49,446 nucleotides of DNA, taken from NCBI GenBank assembly GCA_003543245.1, contig DPJB01000037.1, forward strand, positions 157,619 through 207,064. Reading direction: 5' to 3'. Shown piece by piece: positions 25,477 to 33,298 of the stretch. Each line of letters starts with the position of its first letter. The first letter of the stretch is position 1. Below the pieces are notes generated by a model. The model had not been told where the DNA came from. It made no database searches and saw nothing but the letters and a program-made list of their open reading frames with translations. Position numbers and translations under genes: made by a program. The DNA is from Moraxellaceae bacterium. GTDB lineage: Bacteria; Pseudomonadota; Gammaproteobacteria; Pseudomonadales; Moraxellaceae.

Positions 25477-27081
25477 TCAACTCTCCTCATCCAGCAGTAA
25501 CTTTCCAGGATTCAAGTGACACTCCGGATCAAAATGACGGCAAATGGCTGTCAGCGCCTTCATGCCCAGCTCACCTTTTTCTGCAGACAGGTAGGGGGCA
25601 TGGTCACGTCCGACACCATGCTGGTGGCTGATGGTGCCACCCATGCGCACAATTGCCTCACTGGCAACTTTCTTGAGCTTCTCCCAGCGCGCAAGCGTTT
25701 CTTCGTAGTTTTTACCGGCACGGTACACATAGGTTGTGTAGATACTGGAGCCCTGCGAATAAAGATGTGAAAGGTGCGTGAACGGGAATACCCGCTCGCC
25801 TTCATCAGACAAGCCGTTACTCAAGGCCGACTCGATAGCCTCAAGTGCAGGCGTTACACGCGGCCAGTCAACCGCCGTTTCCAGCGTATCGACCGCATAG
25901 CCAAGCTGCCACAGCGACTCACGCAAGTAAGGCGAACGGAAGCGGTTTGCTGCCCACTTTCTTCCCAGTAGCTGCCCAGTCCCCACCGCGCCATACCGGC
26001 CCAACTGCCGCTCAAGTTCACGCAAGGCAAAGCGTACCGTGGCGCGTGAGCCGGTCAGGCCAACCATCATCATGCAGCGACCATCACCCGCCCCGCGCAG
26101 ACGCAGATACTTGTCGAGCAGTGCAATCTGCTTTCCGTGACCTGCCATGACGAGCTGAGTACGTGTTTCATCCGCATTGCTCAACCGCAACATGGAGAAC
26201 GGTAACCGCAGTTGAGCCAGCTCACGAATAGCCGTGCTGGCCGACAACCAGTCCGGAAGGAAAAACGCACGGAACTCTTCGCACTCTGGCTGACGCGTCA
26301 CACGCACCTTGACCTCGGTAAGCACGCCAATGCGCCCTTCCGACCCAAGCACGATTTCCCGCAAATCCGGACCGGCACTGGATGCCGGAAAAGTCGGTAT
26401 ATCCATCGTGCCCTGCAGGGTCTCAAGCCGACCACCTGCAAACATTTGCTCAATACGGCCATAGCGCATCGACTGCTGACCACTGGAGCGGGTTACCACC
26501 CAGCCCCCCAGCGTGGATAACTCGAAAGACTGCGGAAAATGCCCCAGCGTATAGCCTTCAGCATTCAGCAAGGCCTCGACCTGTGGTCCATTTGCACCAG
26601 CACCGATCGTGGCCAGTTGCGACTCCCGGTCAAGACCAATCAATCCGTTCATGCGGGCGAGTGAAAGCGTCAGCACAGGCCGCTTGCCCGCAAGAGGATT
26701 GATGTGACCTGCAACCGAGGTGCCGCCACCATAGGGAATAACCGTCACATCACCGGCCCTTGCCCATGCCAGCAAATCCCGCACCTCAGCCGAAGTAGCA
26801 GGCTCTGCCACACCATCGGGAAAAGGAGCCATGCGACCCGAGCGCAAGGCCAGCCAGTCTGGAAGGCTCTGTCCGCGGGCATGCAATACACGCAACCAGG
26901 GATCAACCGATACAAGAGGATGGGAGGGCAGACGGGAGGGAGGGACTGTCGCAATCACCTCGTCCCGCGAGGCATCACGCAAGGCGCCGGAATCTCCCAG
27001 CTCCTGCTTGAGAAAAGACTTGATGCCGGGATTTGCAGGAAAGTCAGTCGACTCATCCCCCCAGCCATTCCACTTGCGCAT
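25477..27081 (-). CDS. FAD-binding oxidase, alkyldihydroxyacetonephosphate synthase (AGPS)-like
   Basis: A 534-aa flavoprotein of the FAD-binding type 4 (VAO) fold. It begins with RKWNGWG, a signature near the N-terminus of AGPS proteins. The FAD loop is PYGGGTSVAGH (117-126), the second FAD block RSSGQQSMRYGRIEQM (198-213), and the active-site histidine block reads ISHQHGVGRDHAPYL near the C-terminus, where eukaryotic AGPS has a run of His. AGPS swaps the acyl chain of acyl-DHAP for a fatty alcohol to begin ether-lipid synthesis. Bacterial relatives are also annotated simply as oxidases. The ATG at 27081 follows GAGG; an earlier ATG at 27117 has no such site. It is the first gene of the three-gene cluster. 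Confidence 0.82.
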   Translation of the reverse strand: MRKWNGWGDESTDFPANPGIKSFLKQELGDSGALRDASRDEVIATVPPSRLPSHPLVSVDPWLRVLHARGQSLPDWLALRSGRMAPFPDGVAEPATSAEVRDLLAWARAGDVTVIPYGGGTSVAGHINPLAGKRPVLTLSLARMNGLIGLDRESQLATIGAGANGPQVEALLNAEGYTLGHFPQSFELSTLGGWVVTRSSGQQSMRYGRIEQMFAGGRLETLQGTMDIPTFPASSAGPDLREIVLGSEGRIGVLTEVKVRVTRQPECEEFRAFFLPDWLSASTAIRELAQLRLPFSMLRLSNADETRTQLVMAGHGKQIALLDKYLRLRGAGDGRCMMMVGLTGSRATVRFALRELERQLGRYGAVGTGQLLGRKWAANRFRSPYLRESLWQLGYAVDTLETAVDWPRVTPALEAIESALSNGLSDEGERVFPFTHLSHLYSQGSSIYTTYVYRAGKNYEETLARWEKLKKVASEAIVRMGGTISHQHGVGRDHAPYLSAEKGELGMKALTAICRHFDPECHLNPGKLLLDEES

Positions 27082-27200
27082 GAAGAACCTCACAAACGCG
27101 GCATACAGGAATGCCAATAACGTAAGTAAAGGCTAGCAGGAAACATGCGTCAGACTATGACACAGCGCTCAAGCCGCATCACAAAAAAGGACAATATAGC

Positions 27201-28259
27201 TCAAGCAGGGCGAGGCGCTGTTTTGCGTACCGCCATGAGGGCCGTCATGTGCTTCTCACCTGCGGTAGTCAACTGCCACCAGACACGGGCATCCTCCGGG
27301 CGCGGGACACGACGAATCAGACCCAGAGTCCGGAACTGAAGCTTGATGGTATTGAAGCAAAGCGGTGCCAGCGTGATATCCGTCACCGCATGGGTCTTCG
27401 GGCGAGAAGCCTGCACGTCCTTCAAGGCCACTTCCTGCACGCGCTCGGCAAGCTTGGCCGCTATAAAGTCCTCATGCTGGGGCTGACTCATGTATGGTGC
27501 GAAGCTGAGGAACAGGGCATTCCACGAAAGCTGGGAACGTACCGACACTTCCTCGCAGTTACCTGCCGCATAAGCCTTGCAACGATAGGCAACCTCAAAC
27601 AGGTCCTGCCCCTGGGCCATTGATGTCGCCAGCCCCTCACCCTTGCCCAGCCAGAGGTCACGCTCCTGCTCCAGCTCGGCCAGGCGCTGCTTGAGGGCCT
27701 GATTCTCCCGTTCCAGTTGAGGATTACTGACCTGATTGGCACGTACCCAGCCCGGCATCGGGCGCGACTGGATCAATTGCGGAATGTGCTGTCTGAGAGC
27801 CATTTCGAGGCTGCGCTCATCGGTCCAGCCTACAGTCAGCCCGCGCTGAAGCAACAAACGGAAATCCCTGAGCTTCAGGCGCCCTTCTGGCGTTTTTTCC
27901 TGCAACTCGATTGATCGCGTTTCTGGCGCCTCATGCATCAACACGAGAATGGGCTTCTGCTTTGTAGCGGCATACACATATTCCATATGCGTATAACTGA
28001 CACCGGATGGCGAGAGCGAGCCATAGCGACTTCCCACCAGCAGCACATAGTAGTCCGACTCATCGATCAGCTTTTTGATTGCGGCCCAGGCGCTGACCCC
28101 GGAAGGATTGAGTTCCAGTCCACACGGCAGGCAGCCCAGCACAGGCAAAATCTGGGTCAGCAGCCTGCGCTCCGACTGAAGATCAGAGTAGGTCGAGCTG
28201 ACAAAGACCTGATAACGCTTATCGCTCACAAAAACCCCATCTTGGCCAACTACTACCAT
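27201..28259 (-). CDS. DUF4062 domain protein, possible defence or signalling effector
   Basis: A 352-aa soluble protein. The DUF4062 domain is at about residues 15-125: YQVFVSSTYSDLQSERR, then YYVLLVGSRYGSLSPSGVSYTHMEY. This Rossmann-like, TIR-related domain is found at the N-terminus of many NACHT/STAND and other defence-linked proteins. A coiled coil follows (about 180-200, LERENQALKQRLAELEQERD), and the C-terminal 80 residues look like a winged helix (FNTIKLQFRTLGLIRRV then WWQLTTAGEKHM). There is no ATPase domain. The start is uncertain: ATG at 28259 or GTG at 28229, neither with a good ribosome site. It is monocistronic between the AGPS-like cluster and murI. No other defence genes are adjacent. 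Confidence 0.8.
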   Translation of the reverse strand: MVVVGQDGVFVSDKRYQVFVSSTYSDLQSERRLLTQILPVLGCLPCGLELNPSGVSAWAAIKKLIDESDYYVLLVGSRYGSLSPSGVSYTHMEYVYAATKQKPILVLMHEAPETRSIELQEKTPEGRLKLRDFRLLLQRGLTVGWTDERSLEMALRQHIPQLIQSRPMPGWVRANQVSNPQLERENQALKQRLAELEQERDLWLGKGEGLATSMAQGQDLFEVAYRCKAYAAGNCEEVSVRSQLSWNALFLSFAPYMSQPQHEDFIAAKLAERVQEVALKDVQASRPKTHAVTDITLAPLCFNTIKLQFRTLGLIRRVPRPEDARVWWQLTTAGEKHMTALMAVRKTAPRPA

Positions 28260-28356
28260 TAATCATTGTCAAAGCCTCTGGAAATGGCTCGAGTCATGGC
28301 GGCAGAATTTGCAGACACTTGCATTTAAGGCAGTAATGCCTTTTTTGAGACAATAA

Positions 28357-28379
28357 CTGACAAAAGGGACTCTTGTCAG
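28357..28379. repeat. Inverted repeat between murI and the DUF4062 gene
   Basis: CTGACAA (28357-28363) and TTGTCAG (28373-28379) form a perfect 7-9-7 dyad, about 100 bp upstream of the DUF4062 start and 35 bp past the murI stop. A smaller hairpin AAGGCA-GTAA-TGCCTT with six T lies at 28327-28346. Either may be the murI 3' end or an operator for the DUF4062 gene. Confidence 0.4.
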
Positions 28380-28413
28380 CAAGATACCGGAATCACTGCA
28401 AGTCAATTTTGAC

Positions 28414-29217
28414 CTACCAGCGAACCTGTTCGAGATGCGTTAGCTCCCTGCCCAGAAAGCGCCCTCCGATCGTCTGGAACCGAAGGGGAACATCTGTCAC
28501 AAAGTAGCGATACTCAGGGGCATGACGCTGCGGATTATGCAAGCCAAGACGATCAAGTAACGTCGCAGTCTGTTCGGCAACCGTAATCGCCGAGTCCACC
28601 AGACGGATGCCCGGCCCCGCGACCTCCTGAAGCAGCGGCTTGAGCAATGGGTAGTGTGTACACCCAAGCACAAGCGTATCAATCTGCTCCACAAAAACCG
28701 GCTTCAGATATTCACGTGCAGTCAGCCGGGTGACCTCATGCTCCAGCCACCCCTCCTCCACCAGAGGCACAAACAGCGGACATGCCTGTGAGTAAACGTG
28801 CACAGCAGGATTGAGAGCATGAATGCTGCGGGCATAGGCATTGGAGTTGATGGTTGTGGGGGTACCGATAACCCCGACCCCCTTGCGCGTCAGGGCGACC
28901 GCCGCCTTGGCGCCGGCATCAATCACATCAAGGACGGGCACGGGAGACATGGCCCTGACCGTCTCCACTGCCACGGCCGCCATGGTGTTACAGGCAATGA
29001 TGAGCAACTTTACATCGTGTGCCAGCAAGAACTCCGTGATCTGGGCCGTAAAACTCTGAATGGTTTCCCGCGACTTGACCCCGTAAGGAACCCGCGCAGT
29101 ATCGCCAAAATAGACAATATCCTCGAACGGCAGGCGCTCCATGAGCGCACGTACTACCGTCAGGCCACCAATACCGGAGTCAAACACACCAATCGGACTG
29201 GACGCCTGCGCTGCCAT
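28414..29217 (-). CDS. murI: Glutamate racemase
   Basis: A 267-aa enzyme that makes D-glutamate for peptidoglycan. The two catalytic cysteines are in IIACNTMAAVAV and LVLGCTHYPLL, and the N-terminal GVFDSGIGGLTV and YFGDTARVPYG blocks are typical. The start at 29217 (MAAQASSPIGVF) is chosen because the frame further upstream only reads through tRNA-Gly and its terminator. It is probably monocistronic. Confidence 0.95.
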   Translation of the reverse strand: MAAQASSPIGVFDSGIGGLTVVRALMERLPFEDIVYFGDTARVPYGVKSRETIQSFTAQITEFLLAHDVKLLIIACNTMAAVAVETVRAMSPVPVLDVIDAGAKAAVALTRKGVGVIGTPTTINSNAYARSIHALNPAVHVYSQACPLFVPLVEEGWLEHEVTRLTAREYLKPVFVEQIDTLVLGCTHYPLLKPLLQEVAGPGIRLVDSAITVAEQTATLLDRLGLHNPQRHAPEYRYFVTDVPLRFQTIGGRFLGRELTHLEQVRW

Positions 29218-29301
29218 GAGGGGGCACCTGTGGATAATAAAGCCTGATGCTCGCACGCCTCGGCACAGGATGCATCCTGAAACCACATGCACGAGCGCAT
29301 G

Positions 29302-29329
29302 AAAAAAGCCGGCATAAGCCGGCTTTTTT
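29302..29329 (-). terminator. Terminator after tRNA-Gly copy 2
   Basis: Stem AAAAAAGCCGGC/GCCGGCTTTTTT with loop ATAA, 4 nt past the tRNA 3' end. The core is identical to the element after the first tRNA-Gly copy. Confidence 0.88.
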
Positions 29330-29333
29330 GATC

Positions 29334-29409
<76 letters not shown>

Positions 29410-29545
29410 AAAAGTGGGCGCATTTTAGGGATCGGCTGACCAGGTGTCAACGCCAACCGGCAACTGCCATACGGCAATCTGCTACAGGAGTGCTGTGCTA
29501 ACCTGATCTGGCAATCCGCCCGGATTGTATTACGGAGCCCTTCGC

Positions 29546-30370
29546 ATGCCTGATCGCTCCTTTCTTCGCAGACTGCTACCCCCGGATCTTGCAGCAAAAC
29601 TTGACGCCTCCCCAAAGCCCGTCGGAAGTCTGGGCTATGACCGCTGGGGGTTTTACACCAGCACCAACCGCAATAGCCTGGCGCTTACCCGCCTGCTCTA
29701 TGAGCACTACTTTCGTACCGAAGCCTACGGACTGGAAAACATTCCACAGAAGGGGCGCGTGCTACTCGTTTCCAATCACTCCGGGTTTCTGCCGCTAGAC
29801 GGAATCCTGATAGGTATTGCACTGGCCACCAATCCTCATGGCTCACGCATGCCGCGCGCCATGGTTGAGCGCTTTTTTCCCTCTGTTCCCTGGGTAGGCA
29901 ACTGGCTGAACGCCGTCGGCGCCGTCGTGGGAGATGTGCAGAACTGCGTGGACATGTTGCATGAGGACGAGGCCGTCATTGTCTTTCCGGAAGGGGTGCG
30001 TGGAACCGGCAAAGGCTGGGACAAACGCTATGAGCTACAACGATTCGGGTGCGGCTTCCTTCATCTGGCCATGGAGACCGACACCCCCATCATTCCTGTT
30101 GGTGTCGCTGGCTGTGAAGAAGCACTCCCCATGTTTGGCAACGCATCTTCACTGGCCAGATCACTCGGTCTTCCTTATTTCCCGGTTGCCGTTCCCATCC
30201 CGTTCCCGGCCAAGGTTGTCATCAGCTTTGGAAAGCCGATCCGGTTCAAGGGCCCGGTAATCAACGAGCAAGATACGGAAAAACATGTTGACGAAGTGAA
30301 AGAGGCCATTCGCAACCTGATTGATGAGGGGTTGATACGGCGTGGCAGCAAAGAGAGAGCCGTTCGATGA
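29546..30370 (+). CDS. Lysophospholipid acyltransferase family protein (PlsC-like)
   Basis: A 274-aa glycerolipid acyltransferase. The catalytic motif is NHSGFLPLD (N77-D85, the NHx5D variant of HxxxxD) and the glycerophosphate motif is FPEGVRG (147-153). Membrane contact is likely through short hydrophobic segments only. The family transfers an acyl group to lysophosphatidate, DHAP or other lipid hydroxyls. The start at 29546 follows ACGGAG; an in-frame ATG at 29525 is less likely. The stop overlaps the start of the next gene (ATGA), so the two are translationally coupled. It is not the only possible PlsC of the cell, and its acceptor is unknown. Confidence 0.82.
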   Translation: MPDRSFLRRLLPPDLAAKLDASPKPVGSLGYDRWGFYTSTNRNSLALTRLLYEHYFRTEAYGLENIPQKGRVLLVSNHSGFLPLDGILIGIALATNPHGSRMPRAMVERFFPSVPWVGNWLNAVGAVVGDVQNCVDMLHEDEAVIVFPEGVRGTGKGWDKRYELQRFGCGFLHLAMETDTPIIPVGVAGCEEALPMFGNASSLARSLGLPYFPVAVPIPFPAKVVISFGKPIRFKGPVINEQDTEKHVDEVKEAIRNLIDEGLIRRGSKERAVR

Positions 30371-31302
30371 ATGAAAAGCCATACATCCTGATTACCGGTG
30401 CCGGTGGCGCCCTTGCTCAGGCGGTGATCCATCGTTTGCATGACCGGTATCGTATTGTCGCCTGTGACAGCCGCCGTGAAGTGACACTACCGGCCAACAT
30501 ACCCAGCTACCACCTTGATGTCCAGAAGCGCGACTTCGAGGACTTGTTCCGGGAATATCACTTTGAGGGAGTCATACATCTGGGGCGGCTTGGCGCCAAT
30601 GAAGGCGCACGCGAAAGACGCTACAACGCCAACGTGACAGGAACACAAAAACTGCTTGAGCTGTGCGTGAAATATCACGTTGGACAGATACTGGTGCTGT
30701 CGACATATTTTGTATATGGCGCGCACCCTTTAAATCCGGCCTACCTGACCGAAAGCGCCCCGCTAAAAGCATCAGGAATAACAATGGATCTTGTGGACTC
30801 CGTAGAACTGGAGAATCTCGCCATGATCTATTTCTGGAAACATCCAGAGCTGAAGGTCACCCTTCTTCGTCCATGCAACATTGTTGGGCCTGGCGTAAAC
30901 AACAGCATCAGCCAACTGCTCATGAAAGAGCGAGTACCAGTGCTTATGGGCTTTTCTCCGATGATGCAGTTCATTCATCTGGACGACATGGCCGAAGCAA
31001 TTACACTGGCTTTTTGCAAAAACATCCCGGGCATCTATAACGTCGCGCCGGATGATGTTGTTGCCTATCAACACGCCGTCACACTGTGCGGGTGCCGTAA
31101 GCAGCACATTCCCTCCATCCCGCCACAACTACCCGTCATTCTGAGCCGTGTACTTGGCTGGAAACACTTCCCCCCTTACCTGATGGACTACTTCAAATAC
31201 TCCGCAACCATTAACGGACGGCAATTCAGGGAAACTTTCGGGTTCACTCCCCGCTATTCCCTGAGTGATATCTTCAGGCACTACGCTTTGCTGAAAAAAT
31301 GA
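30367..31302 (+). CDS. NAD-dependent epimerase/dehydratase-like SDR with altered active site
   Basis: A 311-aa extended short-chain dehydrogenase. The nucleotide motif is TGAGGALAQAV (10-20); Asp34 at the end of strand 2 suggests NAD. The Ser/Thr of the active site is at LSTYFVYG (111-118), but where YxxxK should stand the sequence reads MDLVDSVELEN (140-150), so both Tyr and Lys are missing. LLRPCNIVGPG follows as in the family. It is translationally coupled to the acyltransferase. It may be a non-catalytic binding protein or use other residues. A terminator follows directly. Confidence 0.82.
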   Translation: MNEKPYILITGAGGALAQAVIHRLHDRYRIVACDSRREVTLPANIPSYHLDVQKRDFEDLFREYHFEGVIHLGRLGANEGARERRYNANVTGTQKLLELCVKYHVGQILVLSTYFVYGAHPLNPAYLTESAPLKASGITMDLVDSVELENLAMIYFWKHPELKVTLLRPCNIVGPGVNNSISQLLMKERVPVLMGFSPMMQFIHLDDMAEAITLAFCKNIPGIYNVAPDDVVAYQHAVTLCGCRKQHIPSIPPQLPVILSRVLGWKHFPPYLMDYFKYSATINGRQFRETFGFTPRYSLSDIFRHYALLKK

Positions 31303-31310
31303 TGAGCCAT

Positions 31311-31339
31311 AAAAAAGCCGGCAATATGCCGGCTTTTTT
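31311..31339. terminator. Terminator between the convergent SDR and HD-GYP genes
   Basis: Stem AAAAAAGCCGGCA/TGCCGGCTTTTTT with loop ATA. Both strands have suitable A/T runs. The GCCGGC core resembles the two tRNA-Gly terminators. Confidence 0.88.
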
Positions 31340-31356
31340 ATCTATCAGAAAGCTGC

Positions 31357-32622
31357 TCAGGCAGCCAGCTGCACCCTGGCAGGATCCACACCAAATGATC
31401 CTGGCAAAAGGCTTGTCACAATCCGCAACGGCTCGCCGCCACTATCATGCGTCACAGTCATCATGTCAACATAGCGCGGACGCTGCATTGAGCGCTTGTC
31501 TGCATCAAGCAGGATCAGCAACTTGGGACGAAGACGACGCTCAGGATTCTGGGCAATTACAACTCCCACTTCCTGATTACTCATGTGTACAAGCGTACCG
31601 GTTGGATAGACACCAATCGCCTGAATGAACTCCTCCACCAGTTGTGATTGGAACTCGGTGTTGCGCAGCTCGTAAAGACGGGACACCGCCTCAACCGAGG
31701 TCAGTGCACGTGCATACGGACGCTCGGAGGTCATGGCATCGTAGGTATCAACCAGACCGGCGATCTTGCCCAGCGGCGAGATCGCCTTGCCTGCCAACTG
31801 ATTGGGGTAACCGCTACCGTCATAGCGCTCGTGATGTTCAGCCACCATCTGCAGCACTTGTGAAGGCACCTCAGGCAGGGTTGCCAATATCTCAAGACTG
31901 TAATCAACATGCTTGCGCAGCTCGACACGCTCCGCAGGCAACAGGAGACCAGCCTTGTTAAGCAGGCCATCCGGAAGTCGGGCCTTGCCCACATCCATCA
32001 GGGTCAGGCCAAAGGCCAGGTTATCAAGAGCCTGGCGCGACAAACCAAGATGGCGGCCAAATACCGTCCCCCAGATCGCACAGCGGAAGGCATGATGGTA
32101 ACTGTAGGCATCCTTGTCGCGTACACGAGACAGCCAGACCATTGCGTCCGGGTTACGAACCACGCTTTCAACCACTCGGCGTGAAGCATCACGGGCATGC
32201 TCCACATCAGGTGCACCACCTTCACGCAGCCTCTTGTAGACATCCACAACCGACTGGGCAAACTCACGGTGAAGGTCGCGGGAGGCAACAACCTCCTGAG
32301 GCATGGAAACAGTCGTGCGATAAACCGGCTTCGCCGTCTTTACGACAGGCGCCCGGGAGGGGGCTGGCGCGGCTGCTTTGGTGGCCTGGGCCCTGGCCAC
32401 ACCACCAACCGCGTGACTGACCGGCTCAACCGCCACACGACTGCGCAAAACATCAATAGTTACCTCGCGGCAATAGCGGCGAAGTCCGTCAATGTCGGTC
32501 AGGTCCTTGACGTAGAAGCCCTGAAGAGGGAATGGTGTCTCAATCCACGGGCGGTCAAGGCGGGCAACATACATGCCCACCTCAAGCTCATCTACCAATA
32601 CTTTTTTCTGATCTACTGACAT
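31357..32622 (-). CDS. DUF3391 plus HD-GYP domain protein, degenerate HD
   Basis: A 421-aa soluble protein: an N-terminal DUF3391 region (about 5-100), an Ala/Pro linker, and an HD-GYP domain (about 160-360). HD-GYP enzymes hydrolyse cyclic di-GMP. The GYP block is intact (HHERYDGSGYP, 263-273), as is the HH of YSYHHAF, but the metal-binding HD pair reads MD (Met209-Asp210, LMDVGKARLP). Loss of this His may reduce or abolish activity. The C-terminal 60 residues form a PilZ-like or beta-rich tail. The start at 32622 follows CTGGAG; an in-frame upstream codon at 32667 lacks a site. It is monocistronic. Confidence 0.86.
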   Translation of the reverse strand: MSVDQKKVLVDELEVGMYVARLDRPWIETPFPLQGFYVKDLTDIDGLRRYCREVTIDVLRSRVAVEPVSHAVGGVARAQATKAAAPAPSRAPVVKTAKPVYRTTVSMPQEVVASRDLHREFAQSVVDVYKRLREGGAPDVEHARDASRRVVESVVRNPDAMVWLSRVRDKDAYSYHHAFRCAIWGTVFGRHLGLSRQALDNLAFGLTLMDVGKARLPDGLLNKAGLLLPAERVELRKHVDYSLEILATLPEVPSQVLQMVAEHHERYDGSGYPNQLAGKAISPLGKIAGLVDTYDAMTSERPYARALTSVEAVSRLYELRNTEFQSQLVEEFIQAIGVYPTGTLVHMSNQEVGVVIAQNPERRLRPKLLILLDADKRSMQRPRYVDMMTVTHDSGGEPLRIVTSLLPGSFGVDPARVQLAA

Positions 32623-32785
32623 GTCATTGCTCCAGGCCCCTGAGGCCAAGCTGACAAAATTTGTCACTTGCTTCTTTTTACACCCGGAAAAGGCAAGAAT
32701 GAACAGCGATTGGACGGTTTTTCACCAATTTACGACGAAGGTCACACTTTTGGCTGTCGGCGGTCCGGGGAGAGGCCCCAGCGGC

Positions 32786-33214
32786 TTACTTGCCCTCTTT
32801 TTTTGAGGACGTCTCAGCAGGCCGGATATGGCGGGACAGCTCCTGCATCAGCTCGGTCAGGGTGTCCAGCCGGTTATTGATCTGATCCATATCCCGCTGG
32901 GATGGGATACCGAGCCGGGTAAGGGCTGTCGTAATGCGGTCATCAAAGGCCCGCTCGACCCGCTCACGGGTATCAGTCGCCTTCTCCAGTACGCGCCCAC
33001 GCACCTCGCCAACCGTGTTATCTGCAATTTCGCGGGTTTTCACCTCAAGATCCTCACCAATCTTGACGAGATTATCAAACAGCTTGCCGCCCTCTTCCTC
33101 TGCCCGGGCAAATGCGCCAAGGCCTGCAAGCCAGATTTGCTGGGTATATTTGCGCAGATCCTTGGATGGTGCGACTTTCAACTTCTTGTCCACAGTCTTC
33201 TTGAGCCCCGTCAT
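32786..33214 (-). CDS. Phasin family protein, polyhydroxyalkanoate granule-associated
   Basis: A 142-aa amphipathic helical protein of the PhaF/PhaI phasin type. QQIWLAGLGAFARAEEEGGKLFDNLVKIGE is the diagnostic stretch (quoted in part: IWLAGLGAFARAEEEG), followed by a long coiled coil (about 50-130) and a short charged tail. Phasins coat storage granules and control their size. The presence of this gene implies that the organism makes polyhydroxyalkanoate, though no synthase is in the window. It is upstream of, but well separated from, the HD-GYP gene. Confidence 0.82.
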   Translation of the reverse strand: MTGLKKTVDKKLKVAPSKDLRKYTQQIWLAGLGAFARAEEEGGKLFDNLVKIGEDLEVKTREIADNTVGEVRGRVLEKATDTRERVERAFDDRITTALTRLGIPSQRDMDQINNRLDTLTELMQELSRHIRPAETSSKKEGK

Positions 33215-33298
33215 TCTATACCCCGTATCTGGATTACAGCCCCGTCATTCTAGCGACCGGCAGAACCAGTCACGCACATTCTGTCAGACAAAACCAAC

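Noticed and set aside
28262..28413. CRISPR-like or mobile-element ends around the DUF4062 gene
   Set aside because: Only single short dyads are present, with no repeats, spacers, target duplications or transposase.
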